In this document: positions 11,366-21,766 of the stretch, piece after piece
Layout: every line of letters begins with the position of its first letter
How positions within the stretch are numbered: position 1 is the first letter of the stretch
Made by a program: the position numbers and the translations under genes
Notes under the pieces: model-generated
The model's input: only the letters and a program-made list of their open reading frames with translations
Told to the model about the DNA's origin: nothing
Databases searched by the model: none
Assembly (NCBI GenBank): GCA_973895155.1
Contig: OZ316896.1
Location: 23,684,001 to 23,748,000 of the forward strand
Length of the DNA: 64,000 bases
Reading direction: 5' to 3'
Source of the DNA: Marsupella aquatica
Taxonomy: Eukaryota; Marchantiophyta

Positions 11366-12410
11366 CCGCTCAATCATTCCCTGAAGATGAAAACATCATT
11401 GAAAAACAGGAGAGATGCGTGCAGGAGAAGACTTAACATGGTCCAAGAAAAAGACTCAACAAGCCAAATCCCACAAAACAACAAACTGAACTGTAAACCC
11501 GAAGCGACATGATTGAGCGAGATCCTATCCTCAGTTTTGTTAGAGTCTACTGAGACAGAGATCGTCTCTGCAGAGGACGAGAAGTTTGGTGTTATAGATT
11601 AGAATGAAAATTTGGTAGGATTTGGTTTTGCTTCAGGCGGCATCTAGATTTTGCTCTTCAGAGATGCAATGCGACGCCAGATTTCTTCTTAATTCCACCA
11701 TGTCAATCCGGAAAGATTTTTGCTAGAGAAAAACAACTAATGCACGATTGCAAACAGGGAGTAAATTACCCTAGCAGCACTCTCACTCAACCAAAGAGCT
11801 TGATCAAAGCTCCTGTAGCAGAGGCATCTGGTTCAGATATGGAGAAGAATCAGAGATACTGTATTAATCCCTTCGTTATACAAAAACAAAATACACTGGC
11901 GGACTCGAAATGGTAAAATGCGGACCATCGACCGTAAACCCTAATCCTGGCTGCTACCTTCGTTGATTGTGTTCTCAGAGAGTTTATGCACCTCGGTAAA
12001 CTGAAATTATGGAAAGCGTCTTAGGTGATATAACATTCTCCTATTTTGAAAAACCAATGTTGAACGACGAACTGACCATTTGTTGAAATATTTCCAATTG
12101 AGATTTGAAATATAGAAGTTATGAGACTAGTCTAGACATATAGAAACAGTCTTACATTCTCCTATTTTTAGATACCAATGATGAAAGATAATATACTTAC
12201 CAGTTAAATATTCGCAATTTAGATTTGGACTACAAAAGTTTCGATATTAAGTCTCAAGACCGGCATTATTGGGAGCTTTCATACGAAATTTTGCTTCTAT
12301 TTTTTAGACTTATTTCACATGATGACATTAGCTTACGTTAATCTTTTTGCTTCGCTGTGTTTGTTTTGGGCTTTGGAGAGAAGAGTTCTATGCAACTTTG
12401 AAATAAATTC

Positions 12411-12566
12411 TTAGAACTTGTCCAATTTATGATACATCTGCAACTATATAATCTCACTCAAAGCTACTGCACCTTTTGAGATGAATTCCTTAGAACTTGT
12501 CCAATTCAAGATACATCTGTAATTATATAATCTCACTCAAAGCTACTACTCCCTGGGCCTACTATC
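12411..12566. repeat. 78-bp tandem duplication
   Basis: CTTAGAACTTGTCCAATT begins at 12411 and again at 12489. Each copy continues through ATACATCTG and TATATAATCTCACTCAAAGC. The surrounding DNA is AT-rich and non-coding. It looks like a simple local duplication with no evident function. Confidence 0.7.
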
Positions 12567-13390
12567 TAGAGTGAAGCGTAAAATCTCAATCAAAGCTACT
12601 CCATGTGCCTACTGTAGGCCCCCACCAGACAGTGACTCTAAGGGCATGAGTGAGGGTACAAACAGAAAACAGGGATGGGGGCAAAGATGAACTAGAAATA
12701 GCAAGGAATACTTTTTCTGCGAAGTTGTTTTCTGTCCTCACATCTATTTAAGTCAAGGAGTTGTATATCCGACCAGAGGTATTGCTACAAGCTGACTGTG
12801 ATTTGAGTGAAGGAATGGGGAAAAGAGAGGCACGACAAATGCAGGAATTGCCACTGTTGCGATTGAAATGCCCTACAAAAAATCTCCTCAGTAAGAGTGG
12901 GGAAGTGGAAATTCCAAGCTAAGATATGAATTGCCCCCAAAATAGTGCCTCCCACAATAAAGCCAACTAGCCATAGGTCATTCCCACTTAAAAAAGGAAG
13001 GTTGAAGAGTGCTCCAGTGCAATGTGGTCAGATTGGCCCATTGAGAGTACCATAGTGATATAACGGTCGCCCGCTTTCTTCTTCAGGCACTCCATTTCCA
13101 TTTCTATAAGCATGCAGCATTGTAGCGTGAGACATTCAGCTCAGAATAAGAGGTTGCATTTCCTGTAGAAGGTCCTCAGTTGCTTGCCAAGTGTATTCCC
13201 ATGCAAAAGTCGCTATGTCAGTCTCACAACCTGCCCTCTGCATTCCATGACATAGCAACACCATTTCGACGACATACCTGCGAAGGTGCAGTCATTTGTC
13301 AACTGTCAGTTTGGCTCACCCTCGAGTCACCAAGGGGTACCTCCGAGTTCTCCACCACTGCTTGACTTGGCGGTAAGGACCTCAGCTCCC

Positions 13391-14092
13391 ATGGCCCCCC
13401 CAGCACCGGCCCCGGAGTTGAACCTTCCCATGGGCAGCCAACATCAAATGCCACCCCGGCCCCCGTCCAGCCGTTCACCACGACCAGCCACACTGCCAGT
13501 TTGGGTGCGATCCGTGGTGAACGCACTAAACCTGAGTTTGAAGGACAAGGACTCCATCCGCCAACCTCTGGCTTCGAGGCGAGCACCCACGAGTACCACC
13601 CCAGTACCCCAACAAGCACAAACCCAGGAGGTGACCCCAGCGAATGCTATGGTCACAGTTGCTGCCCCGGCACCATTACCAATGGCGGTAGCTATACCGT
13701 CACAGACGGAGAGAGAAGACGGGGAGTTGCTGCCTTCAGTGAGTCACCCCGGGAGCCATACCCGAGGTAGGAAGAGGAAGGAGCCGGCCTTGACGGCTAA
13801 CTTACCCGTGGTCACCGTTGTAGTGGCCAAACTCACTGTGCATCAAATGGGGGAGAATGTCCACAAAAAGATCCTCCATCTGAGTCATGGGGCTTATCTT
13901 AAGGCCCAAGGGTTTGAGCACCCCTTCCTTGGAATACTTGTCGCTTCTACAGAGAAGACATGACGGAGATCATACAGAACTATGATGAAGCCAATCAAGA
14001 AACCCGTGCACAAGGGCGGGTGATGTCCTTATCTGAGGCACAACTCAAACTCATCTTCGGATTACCCGAGTGAATGGTTAGGGTGGAATTCC
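13391..14092 (+). pseudogene. Decayed element-type ORF, Pro-rich then leucine-rich
   Basis: An open frame runs from an in-frame ATG at 13391 to 13963. It starts with a Pro-rich segment (MAPPAPAPELNLPMG), has a basic patch TRGRKRKEPA near residue 155, and then reads KILHLSHGAYLKAQGFEHPFLGI. The frame is lost at about 13950. In a neighbouring frame the sequence continues DMTEIIQNYDEANQETRAQG and LSEAQLKLIFGLPE to a stop near 14072. The phrase LKLIFGLPE recalls the VIAEVFGLP block of the third ORF of the gypsy element at 57-61 kb, so I infer a related, broken transposon protein. No host function is suggested. Confidence 0.35.
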
Positions 14093-14744
14093 AGCCACCA
14101 GGGGCAAGGGAGCCAAGTACCACTCGCCCAGTTTTACGCCCGACGGGTCGATGGACAACGGCTTCCTCCTAGCCATTTTTTTTCCAAACAGGAGGATGTG
14201 CATTAGGCCAGAGGTAGCAGAGCGGCTCAAGTTCCAACAGTACTCACTTCACATGATGGAGCTCTGAGAAAAGATATCTGTGGCTCAGGTGATCTAGGTG
14301 GAAAACTATAGGCCAAGGAAATGGGCCTTTTTTTTGCTAAGAAGATCCACAAGGAGATGGAACAGAGTAGAAAGACATTGGATATTAGGGGCAAGACATA
14401 CCTAGCCAGCCACATTGAGATTATCTTGGAGGCATTGAGATTATCTTGGGTGATAAGCCCATTTTGATGGCCAGACACGACACTCCCACGATGCAATGAG
14501 CAGGAGATCAAATGAACCAGAGATTATATAATCCAGATGGGTCTTCCCGGTGGAGAGGCGGCCCCCAACCCAAGCCAGGAGCCTGGTAACCACTCCCCTA
14601 CCCCATACCTGAGGCCAACTAACGAGGCCTCATTCTCGTTGCCCGACACCGCTGTCAGTACAGCCTTGGAGACGCAAAACCAAGCTCGGGCAACCACTTT
14701 GATCATCCCTCCCGTGGCTCATCCCGTCCCCTGTTTTAGGATGT
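14093..14744. other. Non-coding stretch between element relic and RPE relic
   Basis: This contains probable further debris of the preceding element, with in-frame stops in all plausible continuations and a duplicated phrase CATTGAGATTATCTTGG near 14412-14450. The last ~150 bases may be the promoter or leader of the RPE relic. I see no other gene. Confidence 0.3.
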
Positions 14745-17047
14745 TTGGTTGTCCTGAGAATTCTAATTTGCGTGGTCTGGAATGCGCGGATCGGTGTAGA
14801 AACTCACGGAATTTGCATTGCTTCCTCGTTTGGCAGGGCAGTAGTGCCACGCATCACCGCTAGCTCTAAAGTGCATAAGAAGTGGATAAGTTTTCCAAGG
14901 ATGATATCATCGTGTCTCCGTCCATTCTGTCTGCGAATTTTTCTAGACTCGGCCAACAGGTCTGATTCATATCCTCTTCTTTAATGATGTAGAAGCCCAC
15001 TGACACAGCAAAGTTTCTTTCGTTTTTAATCTCTGCCTGCTCACGCAAATCTGACATCCTTCATTTTGAGTAAAATTGTGCACGTGTTTTCGTCCTTATG
15101 TGGCCTTATGAAAGATTCATCGTAGACTAGAGTTTTTAAGAATGTCTCAGTCGCTGAATTATTACGCGTCAAATTCATCCTATATGTGGAGGACCGTTGT
15201 TTTTGGGTTTTTCCAACGAATGTGCATGCCGTCCTGGACGAAATTCTTTGCACATTAAGGCCGTAGATGATGCCGGCTGCGACTGGATTCATGTAGATGT
15301 TATGGACGGTCGTTTCGTGCCCAATATCACTATCGGGTCACTTGTGGTGGATGCTATTCGGCCTGTCACTGACCTTCCTCTGGATGTATATCTGGTTAGT
15401 ATTTTTCGCTCGCTCTACATTCACTCATGATAACTTGAACGAGCTCCCACTTTTGGATTCGAAACTCTACACATCCGCTTGAATAATCTGGGTTTACACC
15501 AGCAAGCCTTAAACCCTTTGTTTAGATCCACCCAACCGTACTAGCTGATCTAGTTCCGTAACTGTGGGAAAGAAACACAGGAGGCTCTGTAGCATGGTGC
15601 ATCCATATTCTCTTCTGAAATGTCCAACGCAAACACTCTACTTTACTAGGAAAGTTTAACCTTTTTTTTTGTCGCTGAGAGGTTGGGTGAGATTCTGTCC
15701 CGCGTGTGGATTTTTGTAATATCAATGGATGCGCTACAATTCCTTGTTTATTGTTCAAAATCTTGAACAATCAATTGTCGCTCATACAATTTTGTATCAT
15801 GTTACTTGCTAACTATTCCGCCTTCTCTTCTTGCTTTTCAAACTTCATTTTGGGAGAGGATGGCTTATATGTGCACTTGTGGTGTGGTAGGACGTTCGTA
15901 AATTGGGGTCAGTCATCCATGTTTTGAAAACCATTCTCTAAAACTGTTGTGCACGTATCAATCATTTGGTGCCTAAAATTTCCCGATCATGTGAACAGAT
16001 GATTGTTGAGCCAGAGTTACGAGTGGGTGACTTCATCAAGGCTGGGCAGATATTGTTAGCGTACATGCTGAAGTTGCCGCAACCATTCATCGCCACCGAA
16101 CGATCAATCTTGTAGGTTCTAGACTTTGAATATTGAATGTAGAGCTAGTTAAAAGGGGATGTATTCTCATAGCAAGTTATCATTGAATCGTTTCGTCCAT
16201 ATGCCTCAATGTTGTCACAAAGCATGATTTGGATTATCTTGTCAACTATTCTAATATCTATGACAGCTTACCAATGCCGTGCAACTGTTCCCATTCGAGT
16301 TGTACTAATTGTAGTGCTTCGCAACCTGGATTCCAATGATCTGCAGATCAAGAGCTTAGGTGCGAAGGCAGGATGGTCCTCAACCCCGACACCCCACTTT
16401 CCGCAATTGAATATGTTTTGGAAGGTATGCTTTCCAATACTTGTGATGACATACTCTCCACTTGGCCTTGAAGTTCTTTACAAAATGCAGAAGAGGTTTT
16501 ACTTACGCTGACAGTCACTAGCACTCGTGCGTATGAATTTCTGTGGAAGCTGAATTTGTTGTCAAAGTGAAGGTACTGCTATAAGTATGCCTCGGTGCAT
16601 CCTTGCTAATCTTTTCGGTCTCGTTCGGTAACAGAGGTGGACCTTGTCCTTATCATGTCTGTGAATCCTGGATTTGGAGGACAAAGTTTCATTGAGAGCC
16701 AAGTAAAGAAGATCGCAGAACTGCGCAAGATATGTAATGAGAAGGTGGGTTACCTGTGCGAGTATTGTATTATCATGTGGCATAAGAAACATATTGTTCC
16801 CAATGTTAATTACGGACCAGGTTTTGAGAGAAGGTTGCGATTTTTCTCCACTCTGGGCGGATAAGCGGTGGCGTGTTGTCTCTGTCCCTGCAATGATGTA
16901 GCACTCTATCTCAAGGTCGTGATTCTTCATGTCTTTTCTCGCTCGAGTCATGGCTTGTTCATTCAGTTGGTTGAACATGTGCATCTTCAAGGAATCAATC
17001 TTTGGATTGAAGTTGATGGTGGAGTGACTCCGGCAAATGCCTGGAAG
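14745..17047 (+). pseudogene. Ribulose-phosphate 3-epimerase pseudogene, introns retained
   Basis: The functional family (RPE) interconverts ribulose-5-phosphate and xylulose-5-phosphate in the plastid Calvin cycle and pentose phosphate pathway. Exon-like blocks in order: to 14959 (DKFSKDDIIVSPSILSANFS), 15254/15260-15394 ([19 protein letters not shown]), 15999-16111 (MIVEPELRVGDFIKAG), 16347-16424 (IKSLGAKAG), 16635-16744 ([18 protein letters not shown]) and 16991-17047 (WIEVDGGVTPANAWK). Lesions: about 11 extra bases near 14871-14881 break the frame between transit peptide and enzyme; the acceptor before 15254 reads CAC instead of CAG; one G is missing near 16045 and another near 16373; the acceptor before 16991 reads CAA. 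The metal-binding His of LDVHLM is Tyr (LDVYL), while the His and Asp of WIHVDVMDG and the Asp of EVDGG remain. The usual C-terminus after TPANA-K is absent. It is a duplicated, non-processed, dead copy. Confidence 0.9.
16932..16985. repeat. 54-bp dispersed repeat, copy 2 (in RPE relic intron)
   Basis: This is the partner of 11310-11365. It lies immediately upstream of the last RPE exon block, whose acceptor is destroyed (TTCAA before GGAATC). Insertion or gene conversion involving this sequence may have replaced the original intron end, but that is inference. Confidence 0.65.
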
Positions 17048-17645
17048 ATTAGTTTGTCATGTCAGTTTCGAGTCAATTTGTGAAAACGTCCTGCACAAAA
17101 AGAAATACGTGGTTGAGTTGTATCGTTTCGAGTAGTACGTTAGAAATCATCCCGAAACCTTACAAGTATAGAATAAATACTCAGAAGGCAGTGGTAGACG
17201 TTGGAGCATAGAGAGGATTCCATGCCAGATTTTGCATATATGGAGGAGAAAATGTTCCCGTGCAATGAAATTTTTTACTGTTTCCTCGCACGTTACAATG
17301 ACCCAACCAGAGGAGAGGGATCGCAAATGCAAGCAGGACCAACGTGTGCTCGGCTGGCTTTGTGTGAGACCAGGTGGCCCCAGTTTATACGGGATGGAGT
17401 CAGAATGACGAGTCACGGTGGGGATTCCGGAAATGATGGCGACTCTCCATTTTTGGTAGGGGTGATTTGGTCCGCTATAGGATGGCGATAGGGGCCTGAA
17501 ATGATGCTTCTAGACAATCGATGAATCTCTCACTGCCTAATCTCGCCGCCGTGTGGGTTCTTTCCTGTCCGCGGCGATCCCTTCTCTGCGGACAAGGGCC
17601 CTGCAGAAGGACAGCCTTCACTTCGTTCTGAGAAATAGCCTCAAC

Positions 17646-18506
17646 ATGTTCTCCATCGCTCTTTCATACTTTGCAGATCCCGAGGCTCTTCCCTGGCGCT
17701 TGCCAACAAAAGAAGAGATGGAGAGCTCAGAGGACGTACTCATGGAGCAAAGTGGCCGCAAAGTGGTTGGCGTTGGACCTCATTTCGTGGTCAAGTATGG
17801 CAGTAGGATTTATCCGACTGAAGGTCAAAACATGCTCTTTGTCCAGCAAAACACCTCTGTTCGAGTCCCACGAGTTTACGCAATCTACACTGATATTTCC
17901 GATGGCAAGACGTACATCGTCATGGAGAGAATCACTGGCGACACCCTCAAGTCTTTATGGCCCAATCTGAGTGAAGCGGAGAAAGCAGTTATTGCAGCAA
18001 AGCTTCGAGGAAGTTTCGTTCAACTGCGCGGACTTCCCTCACCGGGAGCTTATTGTGGCGTCGGCAATCGTGGTCTGATGGATGATCTCTTTTGGACTAG
18101 AGCCCCGTCAATCGTGGGCCCATTCGATACAGAAGATGAGTTCAATGCTGCACTGCTTAAGGAGTATGTTTCCACCACCCGACCACAGAAAGCAGGTTTT
18201 TACGAACGATTACTCCCTCAACTTTTCCGCGATCATCCGCCGACCTTCACCCATGGAGACTTTCAGCAAAAGAATATCCTTGTCCGAAAGCTGGATGGAC
18301 GACCTTTGGAAGATCTAGAGGTGGTTCTTATTGATTGGGAATTCTCTGGATGGTATCCAAGCCATTGGGAGTATAGTAAGGCTTTGTACGCGTGTTTTAG
18401 ATGTGAAACTGATTGGAATCACTGGCTCGCAATGATTTTAGACGAGTACTTGTTGGAATTCCCTTTTACATCAATGCTATTTTCCTCACTTTGGATAGGA
18501 TTGTAA
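17646..18506 (+). CDS. APH-family phosphotransferase, fungal-like, intact
   Basis: An intronless frame of 286 residues from ATG at 17646. The same frame is open upstream to about 17553 without an ATG, so an upstream exon is possible. Members of the APH/choline-kinase-like fold transfer phosphate from ATP to small molecules; the substrate here cannot be told. Visible motifs: KVVGVGPHFVVKYG (nucleotide-binding Lys region), VPRVYAIYTD, GKTYIVMERI-GDTL, the Brenner motif HGDFQQKNILV with His203, Asp205 and Asn210, and IDWEFSGWYPSHWEY with the metal-binding Asp at 230. The order and phrasing closely resemble ascomycete 'phosphotransferase enzyme family' proteins as I remember them. This plus the lack of introns suggests acquisition from a fungus, which is inference. 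A broken paralogue lies at 40502-41438 on the other strand. A cytosolic location is likely since no signal peptide is visible. Confidence 0.75.
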   Translation: MFSIALSYFADPEALPWRLPTKEEMESSEDVLMEQSGRKVVGVGPHFVVKYGSRIYPTEGQNMLFVQQNTSVRVPRVYAIYTDISDGKTYIVMERITGDTLKSLWPNLSEAEKAVIAAKLRGSFVQLRGLPSPGAYCGVGNRGLMDDLFWTRAPSIVGPFDTEDEFNAALLKEYVSTTRPQKAGFYERLLPQLFRDHPPTFTHGDFQQKNILVRKLDGRPLEDLEVVLIDWEFSGWYPSHWEYSKALYACFRCETDWNHWLAMILDEYLLEFPFTSMLFSSLWIGL

Positions 18507-19542
18507 GCAGTCTCAATGGTCCTAAACAATTCATGCGAATTGAGCAGAACAGAGTTGGTGGTAGATAATTTGGTGCACTTCAATGTCCACTTCAATGTCT
18601 TTGGACTGGTAGTGAGGCAAGCCAGGGGTTTATGTCTATTTTGTCCAGAACAAGTGACTTACCGTTCTTCCGTTTAAGGATTTGTCTAGAGATTTCCCGA
18701 GTTTTAGTTCTGACTGTGGACTCATCCCACTGTGGCTACTCCCTAGGGAATGTCATTTGGGCATGTTTTGAAGTTGCTTAATTGAAGTTTGTGAATCCAG
18801 CTTCAAAAAACACCAAAAGAAATTCATGCGAAATGAGTATTCGGTACCTGCTTTGTCCTCGCTTGAACATTCACAACCGAGGGGAGGGCTCTAGACTGAG
18901 AAACTTACCGTCCGTCCGTCCGGCATACAAGTGGGTAGGTAGACCGCAGGGTGAAAAATCTACTCCGTCTAAAGGTTGTTTTGCCTTTCCCCTTCGTTTC
19001 GGAGGGAAGCCCTCTCATCGGAGCGCCCAGTGTGTGACACTCCCTCCCTGCTGCTTCATTCAACCCTCTCTAAATCTGCAACGGCGACGACATTCTTCCA
19101 TCACCCCCTCCCCTGTCCGCAGACATGGACGCCAAGTTCAAATTGATTCAGGACGTCGAATGTCTTTGGAGGTCCGGAGCAATCAATGGTAGAAGTATGT
19201 GTTAGCAGCTGGCTAATTTCGATCATTATCAGCAAACACAGATTGGATCTGGATCAGCCATAGTGATCGAAACGGCGATGAAGGATAGCAGTTTCCACCG
19301 AGTTTATGTTTCAATATTAATCGACTTTTAACTAGGCTCTATTTTCTGCGATGGATAGATTGGAGAGCCTGACGATCACAAATTGTATTTGGCCCTTGCT
19401 CCAGCATGCTCTACGAATTCATGGACCATATGAGCGTCCAGAAGTTCAGGCGGAGTCTAGTCGGATCGAGTTCACAGCGATGAAGTAGTGATAGCAAGAT
19501 CTCGAGCAAGATCAGCAGCAGGCCTCGTTTCACAACTTAGTC
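18507..19542. other. Gene-poor stretch; possible orphan first exon
   Basis: Around 18990-19200 a pyrimidine-rich leader-like segment is followed by ATG at 19125, reading MDAKFKLIQDVECLWRSGAI before a possible donor (GTAGAAG) near 19190. It looks like the first exon of a plant gene, but no continuation was found before the LINE begins. No other gene is seen. Confidence 0.25.
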
Positions 19543-19550
19543 CAAACACT
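19543..19550. repeat. Candidate LINE target duplication, left copy
   Basis: CAAACACT stands next to the T-rich tail and recurs at 30375-30382, next to the other end of the LINE. Eight bases is short, so chance cannot be excluded. Confidence 0.4.
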
Positions 19551-19906
19551 TAAAACTATTTTCTTTTTTTATCTTGTTTTTTTTTTTACTTTTCAAGTAA
19601 AACCCCCGAAAACCCACGGGAAGGGGGGCCAAAGCAGCCATAACAACGGCCAAAAAGGCCAAGCAACCAGGGCCAAGGCCCCATTGAACAGTGCCAACAA
19701 GCAGCGCAGGGCACATGTGATCTTGCAAGAGTGACAAAAACCCAAGACGAAGCGGTCAAACTTCTAAAGGCCATGCAAGTCACCAGACCACAAACCTATC
19801 CGCAGTGAAAGGCCACTACAATCTAAAGAGCTGTTGTCTAGAAAATGTTTAGTCAAAAGAGAAACGCCAGTTGAATGAACAATTCGAGAGAGCCAAAGCT
19901 CACCTC

Positions 19907-19911
19907 AAAGC
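19907..19911. repeat. Copia target duplication, left copy (AAAGC)
   Basis: AAAGC lies immediately before the 5' LTR and is repeated at 27259-27263 directly after the terminal partial LTR. A 5-bp duplication is standard for copia integrases. Confidence 0.85.
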
Positions 19912-20255
19912 TGTTAGATATTACTCTAGTCTTGTGATTCATGAGCTAACCACAGTTAGTCTAACTCGGGTTAGGACTTAGCTAATGTTAGCGCTAGTGC
20001 TGTTGTGCATATAGCCAGGGCTGATGCCAGACCCTGGTGGAACTTAGGCTCATTGTTACGGAGCTAGTTGAGAGATAGGGAGAGCTTGTGCTGTGGATGC
20101 TTGGTATGGCCGGTCGGCCTAGAGTGCAGTAAAGCTCTTGTGTGTTCCCGTGGACGTAGCCTCATGTGGAGGTGAACCACGTATCTCTCTGTGTCGACTA
20201 TTGTGCGTTGGATGGTTCATGGGCTTGCCGTTGCGAATGTCGTCTATGCTCAACA
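19912..20255 (+). repeat. Copia 5' LTR (344 bp)
   Basis: It begins TGTTAGATATTACTCTAG and ends GTCGTCTATGCTCAACA. I read only one difference from the LTR at 26603-26946 (GTGATTCATG here, GTGACTCATG there), so the two are about 343/344 identical. It should contain the promoter; I cannot place a TATA box with confidence. Confidence 0.9.
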
Positions 20256-20257
20256 AG

Positions 20258-20269
20258 TGGTATCAGAGC
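20258..20269 (+). promoter_or_regulatory. Primer binding site, initiator tRNA-Met type
   Basis: TGGTATCAGAGC stands two bases after the LTR end and is the standard copia site complementary to the 3' end of initiator tRNA-Met. The same site recurs at 26949-26960 after the second LTR and at 52500-52511 in the second copia copy. Confidence 0.9.
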
Positions 20270-21766
20270 ATGCCTGGGAGGTGACGAGGTTTTTTCGTGA
20301 CAGGTTTTTCCAGCGTTCATTGTTGATGGTACATTCGGAGTTTCATCGCATGAAACTCAAATGTATGTGGTTGTGCGGATAGGTTAGTGAGAGGGCTTTC
20401 TAACGGTGGTTAGAACTCGTTGATCGGTATCCGTGGTGCGGAGGATTTGATGTTTGCGTCGTTCAGGGTTTATTCGTGTTCGACGGTATTTCGGGGGAGA
20501 AACCAGAGATCGTTTCTTCAACGGTGTGAGCTGTACAGTGTGCGGGGCGTCGCATGTGATAGTTCAAGTTGAAGGTTGGAGCGTGCTGGTCGTTTTGGTA
20601 TCTAGTTTGCTGACGTTTGCAGAACGAGTGCGTCGTGACGAGTGAAGGAGGCGTTCTGGTTTTTTGACAAGCTATGGTGCTTGTTTTTCCCTAAACTGGA
20701 TTACTCGTTGTGACGCTTGACTCGGAGGAAGAAACGCGAAGTGCTAAGGCTCAACGGAGAGATCGTGGTGAGACGGTCGTTTTGAGTCCGGGATTGGCAC
20801 TTGACGCGGAGTGAAGGTGACGCAACTTAAGTTCTTTCTCTCGTGGAGCTTCAGACGTGCCGGTGCAATTCGGAAACATTTTCATGTCGGCGGTCATCAC
20901 TTTTCTCATTGGAAACCAAAGCGGAGGCAGCTGAGGTTTGTAACACGGCCTTTGTGTCATTTTGGGCACATTTTTAAGGTTAGTTTAGGGCATTTTTTGC
21001 CCCAATACGGCCCCAATACCCGACAAACCAGGTTTGCCATACGCCCCGGCGCGCACACCGGCCTCCCACACCCCTTTAAGCGTGAAAACGTGCTTTTTTG
21101 GGCCCAAATACGGCCAAAAACGCCCATATACGGCCCAAAAACGCGAAAATACGCACGTTTTGACCCCTTTAAACCCGTTTTTTCACGTTTTTTGCTGTTT
21201 ATACGCGATTCTGGCCGCGAATACGCGCGCCTTTGCCAAGGGCTTTAAGACCCCTTTAGAGTGTGTTTTTCTGAAGAAAAAAAATTCTCTCCTCCTCCTC
21301 ATTGGTTGTGCCTCATCCCGGGCCCTGTGACCCTCCGTTTTAACCGCTCCGACAGGGGGAACGGCCCCCTGTGAGCCCTGTTGGACTGTGCGGGAATATT
21401 CCCGGAAAACAGAGAACTGTTTTTCGGCCGTCACACAAAGATTCCATCCGCCGCACGGTAACTTTTTTGGTTCTTTTTTGGTGAGGACGTTGCCACTGGA
21501 GTTAGCAACGCGGCGCACCGATCACATCGTGATTCCGACGACAGGTTGTACTTGGTATTTCGGTTATTCTCCAAGGTTGTCAAAACGGGGGAGTTTCTCA
21601 AGGTTTTACCCACCCCGACCGAAATTTGAATAACTTTTCCGTCGAATTTTGATTTTGATTTCGGATTTCAGTATTGGACTCCTAGCTTCGTGGGCTACGC
21701 GGCGGTGTTGAGTTTTGAGTTTTATGAGAAGTTTCCAAAAAAGACATTTTTTTGTGATTGTTTCAT
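20270..21766 (+). other. Copia leader, about 1.5 kb, non-coding
   Basis: No long frame begins here. Around 21100-21180 there are short repeated phrases of the type TACGGCC(A)AAAACGC. The leader end, from GGACTCCTAGCTTCGTGGGC to the gag ATG, has a homologue on the minus strand at 52150-52062. A long leader before gag could hold packaging or dimerisation signals, which is inference. Confidence 0.6.

Larger units (their letters stand above)
10810..13285. other. Gene-poor stretch; possible minus-strand exons unproven
   Basis: The first few hundred bases are the presumed 3' UTR of the preceding gene. On the minus strand several acceptor-like sites precede short open segments, for example near 11998-11945 (reads FTEVHKLSENTINEG), 11811-11770 (FDQALWLSESAAR) and 11377-11310 (ERDAHVQHQLNEQAMTRAR). 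They resemble exons of one gene, but I could not join them in phase. No conserved protein was recognised, so a decayed or unknown gene is only a possibility. Confidence 0.2.

Noticed and set aside
16875-16925. Minus-strand AGTETT phrase as a cytochrome P450 exon
   Set aside because: Only a six-residue match, inside an RPE intron, with none of the other P450 motifs near.
17553-17645. An upstream start for the APH gene
   Set aside because: The frame is open but has GTG, not ATG, at its beginning; the first ATG is at 17646, and the family core starts near there. An upstream exon remains possible.
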